Shown: piece by piece, positions 24,420 through 33,530 of the stretch | Layout of the letters: each line of letters opens with the position of its first letter | How positions within the stretch are numbered: the first letter of the stretch is position 1 | Assembly: GCA_014695345.1 (NCBI GenBank) | Contig: JACJOC010000049.1 | Coordinates: forward strand, 124,001-188,000 | Direction: 5' to 3' | Length of the DNA: 64,000 nucleotides | DNA from: Cyanobacteria bacterium FACHB-471 | Lineage (GTDB): Bacteria; Cyanobacteriota; Cyanobacteriia; Elainellales; Elainellaceae | Position numbers and translations under genes: made by a program | Notes under the pieces: model-generated | The model's input: only the letters and a program-made list of their open reading frames with translations | Databases searched by the model: none | Told to the model about the DNA's origin: nothing

Positions 24420-25982
24420 ATGGCGCGTCTGGCATTGCTGAGTACATCGGATAAGACCGGGTTAGTTGAACTAGCCCGCGTTCTAGTAGAAGAATTTGAG
24501 TTTGATCTGCTCAGCAGCGGCGGAACGGCTCAGGTGTTGAAACAGGCTGGCATTCCAGTTACCAAAGTTTCTGACTACACCGGATCGCCTGAAATTTTGG
24601 GCGGACGGGTAAAAACGCTGCATCCTCGCATTCATGGCGGCATCTTAGCAAGGCGAGATCTGCCCCAAGATCTCGCAGACCTGGAAGCAAACCAAATTCG
24701 CCCGATTGATTTAGTCGTGGTGAACCTCTACCCGTTTGAGCAGACGATCGCCAAACCAGAAGTAACGCTGCCGGAGGCGATCGAAGAAATCGACATCGGT
24801 GGGCCAGCTATGCTGCGAGCCTCTGCCAAAAATTTTGCTCATCTGGCAGTCTTGTGCAATCCGTCGCAATATGACAGTTACCTGCAAGAATTGCGCCAAC
24901 AGGGCGGGGAAACTTCTTTAGAATTTCGGCAAGCCTGCGCTCAACAAGCTTTTTGGCACACGGCGAATTATGACCAGGCGATCGCCCAATTCCTCAGCAG
25001 CCAGACAACCGAAAGCAAATCAGATGGGGAGCAAAAAACATTGCCCCAACGTTTCACCCTGTCAGGACAGCAGGTGCAAACTTTGCGCTATGGCGAAAAC
25101 CCACATCAACCCGCAGCCTGGTATCAAACCGGAACAGTTCCTTCTGGTTGGGCAGCGGCTCAAAAGCTCCAGGGCAAGGAACTGAGTTACAACAACCTGG
25201 TTGATCTAGAAGCAGCTCGACGGATTATTTCGGAATTTTCTGAGACGGCAGCAGCAGCAATTCTAAAGCACACCAACCCTTGCGGTGTAGCAGTCGGGAA
25301 TAGTCTATCAGAAGCCTACGAGAAAGCATTGAATGCCGATCCAACCTCAGCATTTGGTGGCATTGTTGCGCTCAGTCGCTCCATTGATGCAGCTACCGCC
25401 ACCGCCCTGACCCAAACTTTTCTAGAATGCATTGTCGCTCCAGGCTGCGACCCCGAAGCTGAAGAAATTTTGACGAAAAAGTCAAAGCTGCGAGTGCTGA
25501 TTTTACCTGACCTAAATCGAGGCGCATCTGAAACGGTAAAGGCGATCGCAGGTGGTTTCCTCGTTCAATCAAGCGACGATTACCTCACCGACCCAACAAC
25601 CTGGCGCGTCGTCACAGAACGCCAACCCACCACAGAGCAGCTAGAAGAACTCATGTTTGCCTGGAAAGTGGCAAAACACGTCAAGTCCAACGCTATCGTC
25701 GTCACGAGCGATCGCACCACACGCGGCGTCGGAGCCGGGCAAATGAATCGCGTCGGTTCCGTCAAAATCGCTCTGGAGCAAGCAGGCGATCGCACCCAAG
25801 GAGCCACTCTAGCCAGCGATGGCTTTTTCCCGTTTGATGACTCCGTGCGGCTAGCAGCCTCAGCGGGGATAGAGGCGATCGCCCAACCTGGAGGCAGCTT
25901 GCGCGACCAGGATTCTATTCAGGCGGCAAACGAACTGGGACTGGTTATGATCTTCACCGGAGTACGCCATTTCTTACACTAA
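24420..25982 (+). CDS. purH: bifunctional AICAR transformylase / IMP cyclohydrolase
   Basis: 520 residues, standard length. It catalyses the last two steps of IMP synthesis. The N-terminal cyclohydrolase domain shows LLSTSDKTGLVELAR, LLSSGGTAQVL and RVKTLHPRIHGGILAR. The C-terminal transformylase domain shows LRYGENPHQPAAWY, the catalytic ILKHTNPCGVAVG and SDGFFPFDDSV. It ends VMIFTGVRHFLH, as usual for the family. A 48-bp palindrome 31 bases downstream is the likely terminator. Confidence 0.97.
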   Translation: MARLALLSTSDKTGLVELARVLVEEFEFDLLSSGGTAQVLKQAGIPVTKVSDYTGSPEILGGRVKTLHPRIHGGILARRDLPQDLADLEANQIRPIDLVVVNLYPFEQTIAKPEVTLPEAIEEIDIGGPAMLRASAKNFAHLAVLCNPSQYDSYLQELRQQGGETSLEFRQACAQQAFWHTANYDQAIAQFLSSQTTESKSDGEQKTLPQRFTLSGQQVQTLRYGENPHQPAAWYQTGTVPSGWAAAQKLQGKELSYNNLVDLEAARRIISEFSETAAAAILKHTNPCGVAVGNSLSEAYEKALNADPTSAFGGIVALSRSIDAATATALTQTFLECIVAPGCDPEAEEILTKKSKLRVLILPDLNRGASETVKAIAGGFLVQSSDDYLTDPTTWRVVTERQPTTEQLEELMFAWKVAKHVKSNAIVVTSDRTTRGVGAGQMNRVGSVKIALEQAGDRTQGATLASDGFFPFDDSVRLAASAGIEAIAQPGGSLRDQDSIQAANELGLVMIFTGVRHFLH

Positions 25983-26013
25983 GCAAGCAGTTATAGCACT
26001 GAGTGTTTAAGTC

Positions 26014-26061
26014 AGAACAAGGAAAAGGCTGAGGGTTAACCCTCAGCCTTTTCCTTGTTCT
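26014..26061. terminator. 48-bp perfect palindrome after purH
   Basis: Perfectly symmetric around TT|AA at 26037/26038; arms start AGAACAAGGAAAAGGCTGAG. It lacks a long T run but the stem is very stable. Likely purH terminator. Confidence 0.75.
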
Positions 26062-26553
26062 AATCTTTATGAAAACAGGCATAAATCAATATGTTAATTA
26101 TACAAATCGACACTTTAGATAGGCTATGCTACCGCTAGCATTTTACTTTGAAAAATCCTAAATTCCTTGGGAGATCTATGCTTCGGCAGAGTGTACCTCT
26201 CCCAATTTGTTCATCTCATAAAAAGTTTGAGACTGCCATACATTTCATTCAATCATCTTTTTACACTTCCCAACCGAACTATCCTTCCTAGGCTCCAAAT
26301 CGGAGCTGCTAAGAACGAGCACAACTGCTCAAATGACCCTATTTGATCTATGCCTTTGCTCAATTAGGGAATGTAACACTAATTCTTCCTGAAACTAAAC
26401 AGCACAGAGCCTTGAGCCCTATTTGCAAAGGGAAGGCTCTGTGCAAGCTCCAAGTCAAGTCGGTATAAGCTTTCATCGAGTAAAAGCAACAGCAGGATTC
26501 GTTTTCAATTTCTTTTAACTCTGTCAGACCCTACCTACGAGGGATCAAAGACA
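26062..26553. other. spacer before HTTM gene, with a hairpin
   Basis: About 490 bases without a credible gene. A 12-bp stem GCACAGAGCCTT / AAGGCTCTGTGC spans 26402-26444 with an inner CCCT/AGGG pairing. It lies 110 bases before the HTTM start, so it could be a leader structure or the end of an unseen small RNA. Confidence 0.4.
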
Positions 26554-28521
26554 ATGCAAATACAGCAAAACCTTCCAAAAATTCTCAATGAAAGAGTTTT
26601 ATGGATTACGGCATTATTAACTGCGCTATGTCTTGCAGCGGGACTTGTATCTTACTTCTTTTTGCCAGTAGAATTTGGCTCCACTACGATTGCCAATAAC
26701 TTTGGGCACCAATTTAGACTGGCTTTCTCACGCACTGGTTTTGTGTTTCTGTTTATTTACCTCCTGCTGCTTGCCACTCATAACCGTGAGTGGAGTCAAC
26801 AAATTTTCAGCAACTTCTTTAATGCTGTAACCCATCCTTTCAACCTAGCAGTATTTCGCATCTTTTTCTTTGCAGCACTGTGCCAATGGATTGATTTGGG
26901 CACAACCCTTAGACTAAGCCGTTTACCCACTGAGTTGAGAGTTGCACCCTTTGGTCTAGAGTGGCTAACTCCCATTATTCCTATTAATGAACCATTAGCA
27001 AGATTTGCGTGTTACCTACTTTTCCTTGCTAGTTTTGCAGCCTTAATTGGTCTATTTACTAGCATTTCTGCATGGGTAACCGTAATCGTTGGAGTTTATG
27101 CCCTAGGAATTCCTCAGCTTTACGGCAATGTGGGCCATTATCACCATCTCATATGGATTGCGGCAATTTTGGCAGCTAGTCGCTGCGGTGATTATTTCTC
27201 TTGCGATGCAGTCTTTGCTGCCTGGAAGCGGGCTGACCAGGGAGTTGTAGCTCCACCTGCTGCTTCTCAAGCCTACGCTCTACCGCTGCGGTTTGTCTGG
27301 TTGGTTATTGGCAGCGTTTACTTCTTTCCGGGTGTGCGAAAGTTCTGGATCTCTGGGTTGGACTGGGTATTTACCGATAACTTTAGATATCATCTTTATC
27401 GCAAATGGCTAGAAAACCATTGGGTACCAGGTTTCAGAGTTGATAACTATCCTGCTTTGTTTATGCCAATGGCTCTCAGTGCCATCCTATTTGAAGCTGC
27501 ATTCATTTTCCTGGTCTTTCTACCCCGCTTTCGTCCCTGGATTGCGCTCATCGGCTTTTCGTTTCACTCGGCTGTCGAGTTTATTATGCGGATTAGCTTC
27601 TGGACGCTGCAAGTGTGCTATGTCAGCTTTGTAAATTGGTATGGGCTTCTGAAGTGGGTTGGTCTACGTCTTTATCCAAGGGATATGTACGTGGTGTACA
27701 ACGGCAACGACAGGCTCTTTCGTCGCGCGATCGCCACCATAAGAGTATTTGACTTGTTCGATCGCATTACTTACGTCAATGTTTTGGATAAGCCAGCGCT
27801 AGCAGCTCACAATCTGACCTGGCTTGACTCTGGCGGTATTCTTGCAGATATACATACTGTCGTTAATCAAATCACCTGGAAAGGGTTTGCAGCTTATCGG
27901 ATGCTGTCGTTCCGAGTGCCAATTTTCTGGCCAATTTTGCCACTGCTGTATATTCCTCCCGTTCTTGCAGTTTGTGATCGCATTTATTGCACCCTGGCTG
28001 GCTCCAGAACCTGTGATCTGTGCCAGACTACCTCTAATCTTGACGACTTTAGAGCTAATCAGGCATGGCGATCGCGCACACTGGTTATGCTCAGCACATT
28101 TCTAATTTTCGTCAATGTCCCCTTTGGCATCGCTGGAATCAAATCAGCCTGGCCCTTCGCCTGCTATCCCACATTTGAAGTTATCCTCGGAGCTCAGCGA
28201 CAAACGCTTGAAATTGTTCCTTTAGGAGCATCAGGCGAGATAATCAACCTCAACCAAACTTTGAAACAAGAAATTCCGTTCAACAGCTACCGGGGTATGG
28301 TCAGGCACATTCTGACAGACAGCGAAGAATCACTAGTAGTACGTAAAGATATGGGGCAAGAAGACCGCTTAAAAGCACTTTGGCAGGTGGCAACTCGTAA
28401 CAGTGACCAATCAAATGAAATCGTGACTGTTCAATTTTACAGAGTAACGCTATGGAGTCCTCCCGAAAAGTGGAAAGAAAATCCTGCCTCCCGCGAATTG
28501 CTGTTTGAGCTTCAGGTTTGA
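26554..28521 (+). CDS. HTTM-domain membrane protein fused to a degenerate DCC (DUF393) domain
   Basis: 655 residues. Residues about 95-370 form a multi-helix HTTM domain, the membrane fold of vitamin K-dependent gamma-carboxylase (FNLAVFRIFFFAALCQWIDL; NVGHYHHLIWIAAILAASRC; RKWLENHWVPGF). Residues about 378-492 match the DCC/DUF393 thiol-oxidoreductase domain. Its usual N-terminal DGxCxxC is replaced by NGNDRLFRR, while a CDLC pair occurs at 487-490. A final hydrophobic segment and a soluble tail of about 130 residues follow. HTTM-DCC pairs occur in bacteria as neighbours or fusions; function is unknown. A near-perfect hairpin lies downstream. Confidence 0.8.
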   Translation: MQIQQNLPKILNERVLWITALLTALCLAAGLVSYFFLPVEFGSTTIANNFGHQFRLAFSRTGFVFLFIYLLLLATHNREWSQQIFSNFFNAVTHPFNLAVFRIFFFAALCQWIDLGTTLRLSRLPTELRVAPFGLEWLTPIIPINEPLARFACYLLFLASFAALIGLFTSISAWVTVIVGVYALGIPQLYGNVGHYHHLIWIAAILAASRCGDYFSCDAVFAAWKRADQGVVAPPAASQAYALPLRFVWLVIGSVYFFPGVRKFWISGLDWVFTDNFRYHLYRKWLENHWVPGFRVDNYPALFMPMALSAILFEAAFIFLVFLPRFRPWIALIGFSFHSAVEFIMRISFWTLQVCYVSFVNWYGLLKWVGLRLYPRDMYVVYNGNDRLFRRAIATIRVFDLFDRITYVNVLDKPALAAHNLTWLDSGGILADIHTVVNQITWKGFAAYRMLSFRVPIFWPILPLLYIPPVLAVCDRIYCTLAGSRTCDLCQTTSNLDDFRANQAWRSRTLVMLSTFLIFVNVPFGIAGIKSAWPFACYPTFEVILGAQRQTLEIVPLGASGEIINLNQTLKQEIPFNSYRGMVRHILTDSEESLVVRKDMGQEDRLKALWQVATRNSDQSNEIVTVQFYRVTLWSPPEKWKENPASRELLFELQV

Positions 28522-28580
28522 CGAAGCACGCGCATCATCTTTAAAAGATTCAAAAGAAATTGGCGTTGCTCCATCTAGGC

Positions 28581-28633
28581 ATGAATTTTAGTAAGGGTGC
28601 CGCGCTTTACGCGGCACCCTTACTAAAATTCAT
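28581..28633. terminator. 24-bp perfect stem palindrome after HTTM gene
   Basis: Arms starting ATGAATTTTAGTAAGGGTGC are perfectly inverted around a 5-nt CTTTA loop. The inner stem GGTGCCGCG / CGCGGCACC resembles the CCCGCG/CGCGGG core of the palindromes at 6998 and 58309. Confidence 0.75.
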
Positions 28634-28861
28634 ACTTCAACTTTTTATAGCGACAACTACAAGAAGGCGAACGAATTAAACGTAGAGTGGAGCGGTACAG
28701 CAAAACCCTTGTAAGTTCTGGCTTTCACTTTTTATTCCACTCTACACTCGTCTTGTTACACCTGCATAAAAGTCATCACAACGTATCTCTGAATACAGAG
28801 CTGTTATAACAAGCTCGGTTTACTACCAACAGACTCTCTAGCGTCTCTGGAGGCATAAACC
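28634..28861 (+). promoter_or_regulatory. leader of the glutamine-synthetase-like gene with two dyads
   Basis: GTAGAGTGGA (28682-28691) and TCCACTCTAC (28736-28745) form a perfect 10-bp inverted repeat with a 44-nt loop. GAGCTGTTATAACAAGCTC at 28798-28816 is a second, near-perfect dyad about 45 bases before the start codon. Either may bind the AraC regulator encoded downstream; this is inference. Confidence 0.4.
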
Positions 28862-30364
28862 GTGACTGGAACCTTAACCAAAACCGATACTCTGACCCAG
28901 CTAGAAGCTTACGTTGCCCAAGAAGGGCGGGCTGAACTGGTGAAGCAGGTACGTGCCAAGATTGACGAACTGGGGATCAAATACATCTACTACCAGTTCA
29001 TTTCAGTTACGGGGCGAATTGTGGGTAAGGGCGTGCCCGCTGACCACTGGGAGGCGATCGCCGATCGCGGCATTCAGCTTGTTTACGGTGCGACCGCCAA
29101 CCTATACCTCGATCGCCATCGCAACTACATCGGTTACGGACCAGAAGCTTCAGAACTAGTCGCCATTCCTGATCCCGATACTTTCTGCCAATTGCCCTGG
29201 GATCATCGCGTTGCTAGAGTCTTCTGCACCTGCTTCCGTAACCGGGAAGAGCCAGTGGACGCGGGAGCTTATCTCACGTCTGACTGTCGCGGCAATCTCC
29301 GTCGAATTCACGAACAGTTTCAGCAAGACCACAACGGACTGCACCTACGGCACGGCTGCGAGCCCGAAATGATGTGGCTGAAAAAAGGCGCAGATGGTTT
29401 ACCTGATGGCGGTGCAACCAAACCCAACTGCTATCACATCGACCAGTTTGAAGAATTGCGCTCCGTGTTTTTGCGCGTGATTGAATACAGTCAGGCAATG
29501 GGACTGGACATGATCCAGGGCGACCACGAAGACGCACCGGGACAGCTAGAGCTAAATTTCACTTTCGATGATGCGTTAAAAACGTGCGATCGCCTCGCCA
29601 CCTATCGCCAAATCTGTGCCCAGGTTGGACGCGAATTTAACCTGATTGCCTGCTTCATGTCCAAACCCTTCATGGGAGTGTCGGCAAACGGCTGTCACCA
29701 TAACCTGTCGCTCTGGTATGGCGGTGAAGCACAGGTAAAAGATTTTGGCTATGAATCGCTACCGGGAATGGCAAGCACGTTCAGCTATCTCAAAGACGGT
29801 GAGAATACTTTCTTACCTGACTCTGAACGCTCTAAAACTAAACCAGGACTAATTGGGCTGAATGCGATCGGTGGAGTGATAGAGCATTTGGGAGCGTTAA
29901 CGGCGATCGGTTGTTCAACTGTCAATTCCTACCGTCGCCTTTGGGATACCGGACTGTGGGCACCCGTCTACGCCGATTGGGGTTTTCAGAATCGCACCTG
30001 CGGTTTGCGCGTTTCCGCTCCCGGTCGGTTTGAATATCGAGCCGTTGATTCAATGGTGAATCCTTACCTGATGGCAGCAGCAATTCTCAAAGCCTTTGAC
30101 GATGGCATCAAACGCAACCTCGACCCCGGTGAACCAGAACATCGCAATCTCTACGAAGCAATGGAAGCTGGAAAACAAGTGAAAAAACTACCCATGTCAC
30201 TGGGTGAAGCGCTCGATCGCTTAGCTGCCAATGAGGTGATCAAATCTGCCCTTCCTGGAGAAATGTACGACGTTTACACCTGGTACAAGTGCGATGAATG
30301 GGAACGCTTCCTCGCTACCACCAGCAACTGGGACATGGAAAATTACATTGATTGTTTGCCCTAA
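28862..30364 (+). CDS. glutamine synthetase family ligase
   Basis: 500 residues from a GTG preceded by TGGAGG. The catalytic domain shows GS-family blocks: GCEPEMMW near 175, IQGDHEDAPGQLELNF, the ATP-binding SANGCHHNLSLW and TCGLRVSAPGRFEYRAVDS. The N-terminal beta-grasp segment (KYIYYQFISVTGRIVGKGVP) differs from housekeeping GlnA, and the usual GlnA motif MDGSS is absent. It therefore resembles the GlnA-like gamma-glutamyl-amine ligases (GlnT/PuuA group) that join glutamate to amines or related nucleophiles. It is followed by an AraC regulator and an EamA exporter. Confidence 0.88.
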   Translation: MTGTLTKTDTLTQLEAYVAQEGRAELVKQVRAKIDELGIKYIYYQFISVTGRIVGKGVPADHWEAIADRGIQLVYGATANLYLDRHRNYIGYGPEASELVAIPDPDTFCQLPWDHRVARVFCTCFRNREEPVDAGAYLTSDCRGNLRRIHEQFQQDHNGLHLRHGCEPEMMWLKKGADGLPDGGATKPNCYHIDQFEELRSVFLRVIEYSQAMGLDMIQGDHEDAPGQLELNFTFDDALKTCDRLATYRQICAQVGREFNLIACFMSKPFMGVSANGCHHNLSLWYGGEAQVKDFGYESLPGMASTFSYLKDGENTFLPDSERSKTKPGLIGLNAIGGVIEHLGALTAIGCSTVNSYRRLWDTGLWAPVYADWGFQNRTCGLRVSAPGRFEYRAVDSMVNPYLMAAAILKAFDDGIKRNLDPGEPEHRNLYEAMEAGKQVKKLPMSLGEALDRLAANEVIKSALPGEMYDVYTWYKCDEWERFLATTSNWDMENYIDCLP

Positions 30365-30395
30365 TTGCTCGTTCAAGTTAGATATCATCAGGGGT

Positions 30396-31238
30396 ATGCC
30401 ACACTCCCCTACCCCTCAAAAAAAGCGGCGCGATCGCGCCAAACTCTGGCAAGATCCCGACCTTGCAGGGATTGATATCCTTCACGCCCACTATTTCACT
30501 CACTCATTTAGCCGTCATACTCATGACGGCTTTGCCATCAGCATCATTGAGGGTGGAGTCGGGGCTTTTTGGTATCAGGGAAGTGTTCATGCCTCTCCGG
30601 CTGGCTATCTCGGACTGCTCAATCCAGGTGAACCCCATACCGGACAAGTTTTGAGCGAAGCAGGTTGGAAGTATCGAGCCCTCTACGTTGCGCCAACTGT
30701 TCTACAGCATGTTGCGACAGAAATAGCAGATCGCTCCTGGAGCAACTGTTGGTTTCCAGAACCAATCGTGTATGACCCGCAGCTTGCTCAAACGATGCGA
30801 ACTTTGCATCAACTGTTGAGCGAGACAAGCTCAAGGCTTGAGCGGGAAACCGTTTTGCTCTCTGTGTTAGCTCAGGTATTGACTCGTCAAGCCCAAAATG
30901 CTCCTCATGTGAAACATTTAGAACAAGAACATTGGGCTGTAAAGCAGGTTCGAGAATACATCGAAGCCCATTACGCAAGTAACATATCGCTTCAGCAGCT
31001 TGCTCAACTGGTTGACCTAAACCCTTTTCATCTAGCACAGGTGTTTTGTACCACGGTTGGGTTACCACCTCATACTTACCTCAATCAAGTACGGGTCCAT
31101 CAGGCAAAAAGGTTGATTTTAGCAGGAGAGGCGATCGCCCAAGCTGCCTACCTAACCGGATTTTTCGATCAAAGTCATCTAACGCGCCGCTTCAAACAAA
31201 TTCTTGGCTGCACACCCGGACAACTACTCAACCATTAG
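30396..31238 (+). CDS. AraC-family transcriptional regulator
   Basis: 280 residues from the ATG at 30396; an upstream in-frame extension would overlap the ligase gene and is unlikely. The N-terminal cupin-type sensing domain (HYFTHSFSRHTHDGFAISII) contains the metal/ligand-pocket pattern of the AraC_binding family. The C-terminal double helix-turn-helix (about 180-278) shows ISLQQLAQLVDLNPFHLAQV and AAYLTGFFDQSHLTRRFKQI. AraC proteins with this layout often control adjacent amino-acid or amine exporters. It starts 31 bases after the ligase and probably shares its message. Confidence 0.9.
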   Translation: MPHSPTPQKKRRDRAKLWQDPDLAGIDILHAHYFTHSFSRHTHDGFAISIIEGGVGAFWYQGSVHASPAGYLGLLNPGEPHTGQVLSEAGWKYRALYVAPTVLQHVATEIADRSWSNCWFPEPIVYDPQLAQTMRTLHQLLSETSSRLERETVLLSVLAQVLTRQAQNAPHVKHLEQEHWAVKQVREYIEAHYASNISLQQLAQLVDLNPFHLAQVFCTTVGLPPHTYLNQVRVHQAKRLILAGEAIAQAAYLTGFFDQSHLTRRFKQILGCTPGQLLNH

Positions 31239-31320
31239 AAGTTACCCGTCCCCAAGATCGTACAAGACCACCTGCTAAAGATTGCTCGATAGTAAGGGAA
31301 TCGAGAACAGGAGGTGCTTC

Positions 31321-32220
31321 ATGGGCAAATCAACCGACAACTCTACACCCCCCACGCTGATTTTTATCAAGCTAGCAGCAATGACCGTGATTTGGGGCGC
31401 AACCTTTATTGTGGGGCGTGTTTTAATGCAGTCAGTTGCCCCCTTTACTGCTGCGTTTTGGCGATATGCGATCGCCACTCTCTGTCTCCTGCTATTAACA
31501 ATCAAACAAGAAGGGCGACTGCCGCCCCTGCGATCGCAGCAAGTATTGCCCCTGGTCATTCTTGGGCTCAGTGGCATCTTTGCCTACAATGCCTTCTTTT
31601 TCCTAGGACTACAGACCACCGATGCAAGCCGAGCTGCTCTCATCGTCACAACCAATCCCACTGTCATTGCTCTCAGTGCAGCCCTACTTCTAAAAGATAA
31701 ACTCACTCCGTTTAAGCTGATCGGCATCTTTCTAGCACTCACAGGTGCCGCGATCGCGATTTCTCAAGGAAATCCACTGGCGATTTTAGCGCAAAGAATT
31801 GGTTCTGGAGACTGGTTTTTGCTAGGCTGCGTTATCACCTGGACGATCTACACCCTGATGGGCAAACAGGTAATGAAAACACTCTCCCCATTTGCTGCTA
31901 CCACCTACGCTTGCCTGATTGGAACTCCCATCTTTTTCATACCTGCTTTACGGGAAGGGTTACTCCAAAGCTGGCAAACCTTTTCTGTTTCTGTCTGGCT
32001 CGGAATTCTATACCTGGCATTGTTAGGAACCGTTGCTGCCTTTTGCTGGTATTACGAGGGTGTAAAACTCATTGGTGCCGCCAAAGCAGCCGTCTTTATC
32101 AATTTGGTGCCTGTCATCTCAGTCATCCTGGCAGCACTTTTGCTCAACGAACCCCTTACACCAACACTCATCCTCGGCGGTTTATGTGTCGTTCTCGGTG
32201 TTTCCCTAACTAACCGTTAG
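31321..32220 (+). CDS. EamA/DMT-superfamily transporter
   Basis: 299 residues from the ATG at 31321, which follows CAGGAGGTGCTTC. It has ten predicted membrane helices in two EamA repeats, with MTVIWGATFIVGRVLM at the front and INLVPVISVILAALLLNEPL near the end. The family exports amino acids, amines or other metabolites. Being third in line with the gamma-glutamyl-ligase-like and AraC genes, it may export the ligand or product of that pathway (inference). Confidence 0.9.
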   Translation: MGKSTDNSTPPTLIFIKLAAMTVIWGATFIVGRVLMQSVAPFTAAFWRYAIATLCLLLLTIKQEGRLPPLRSQQVLPLVILGLSGIFAYNAFFFLGLQTTDASRAALIVTTNPTVIALSAALLLKDKLTPFKLIGIFLALTGAAIAISQGNPLAILAQRIGSGDWFLLGCVITWTIYTLMGKQVMKTLSPFAATTYACLIGTPIFFIPALREGLLQSWQTFSVSVWLGILYLALLGTVAAFCWYYEGVKLIGAAKAAVFINLVPVISVILAALLLNEPLTPTLILGGLCVVLGVSLTNR

Positions 32221-33530
32221 CAGGTTCCATGTATCTCCTTCTTTCCCAGCGTGAAGAGGGGATGTAGCACGTACTGGGAGGTATAGCCGATCGCATTAAA
32301 CGCATAGCCTTAGGAGAAGATCGGTCAGCATAATCTCAGGATGTTTTAATAAAGTAGGAAAGAGGGGTTACTTAACTTTCCAAGGATAACTGAGCAAAGA
32401 TAACTGGCGATCGCTAGTTAGCAGGAAATAGGGATTAATCCAAAGCTTGAACAGCCTCAAAATGAGTAGTGTAAACACAACTGCCAGCGCAGTCGTTCAA
32501 AAAAAGCAGACAAAATACTGCTGTCAGACACTAGTACAACCAAAAGCCCAAAGGGATTTGAGTCAACCGAATTAGAACATACTAACGTCAGTTAGAAAAA
32601 GCCGGAATAGATGAGGTGGTAATTCTTAATCTTGTGTAGAACGTAGGCACAAAGTATTTCCTCCATGACATATCAAGTGAAATAAAATTTCAAGAACTTG
32701 TTGAGACAAAGAACTAGAATTATATCAAAAAATTCCTCGAAAAATACTTAGAGAAGTAGAACTCAAACCATTAGCTTCATAAAGCTAATTGCCTACCGCA
32801 TTTCAACCTAGTTCTTTCAGCTTGGTCTTGAGATTCTGATTTTTTGAGATGCAATTCTTCAGACTTCAACTCAGCCATGTGGCTGATATTGCGAGTTTCC
32901 TATTGTAATTAGATGAATTTTTAGAAGTAAACCAGTCAAGCAACTAGTTCTTGATCTACCAGCGCTACTGTTGAAGGTTAGTGTGATTAATACTAACCCT
33001 TACCCAGGAAACAAAACGGTTTCAAAATGTTTTCAACTCTTATTGAATTTCTCATTCAATTAACTTTTATAGTCAAGTTCTTCTTTGCCGAGAAGTCACT
33101 GCGAAAAATAACGAGCTTAGCGTAACTTTTTCTCTCTTGAATCAGCAAATTCACATAAGCAACTATGCTAAATGCCTCCTTTCATCAGTCATTTCACTTG
33201 ATGACAAACTGGCTTGCTAGGGAACAATAATCGTAAATAACCAAAAATTAAGTAAAAGGCTTAAGCCTATGGCGTCAAAAGATTTTCCAACTTCATTGCT
33301 TGCTTAAAAAGATATTTGAGCATCTAAATCTATTCAAACTACTTCAAATATCTCAACAGCAATTACCTTAGAAACAAGCTTCAACATCTTTTTTAACATT
33401 TATTTCAATAAATCTTACGGAGCAAGCAGAGTACTCTACTTGCTTCACAGAGTAATGTGTCCGCTGCCGAAAAGAGACCGGATTCCAGTCAACCCAATCA
33501 GCCATCCAGACTAACCTTCAGGAAGCTACA
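32221..33530. other. 1.3-kb gene-free region upstream of the giant protein
   Basis: A/T-rich with no frame of credible coding quality on either strand. Small structures include a HIP1-centred dyad AACTGGCGATCGCTAGTT (32402-32419) and ATTGAAT-TTCTC-ATTCAAT (33042-33060). A near-perfect 24-bp dyad, AGCAAGCAGAGTACTCTACT continuing to TTGCT, covers 33421-33444. The last sits 87 bases before the giant gene and is a possible operator. No insertion-sequence ends are seen. Confidence 0.45.

Noticed and set aside
28634-28861. Glutamine riboswitch before the glutamine-synthetase-like gene
   Set aside because: The conserved bases of the glnA RNA motif are not visible; only plain dyads are seen.
32221-33530. 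Insertion sequence or CRISPR array in the 1.3-kb gene-free region
   Set aside because: No transposase frame, terminal inverted repeats with target duplication, or regularly spaced repeats were found.
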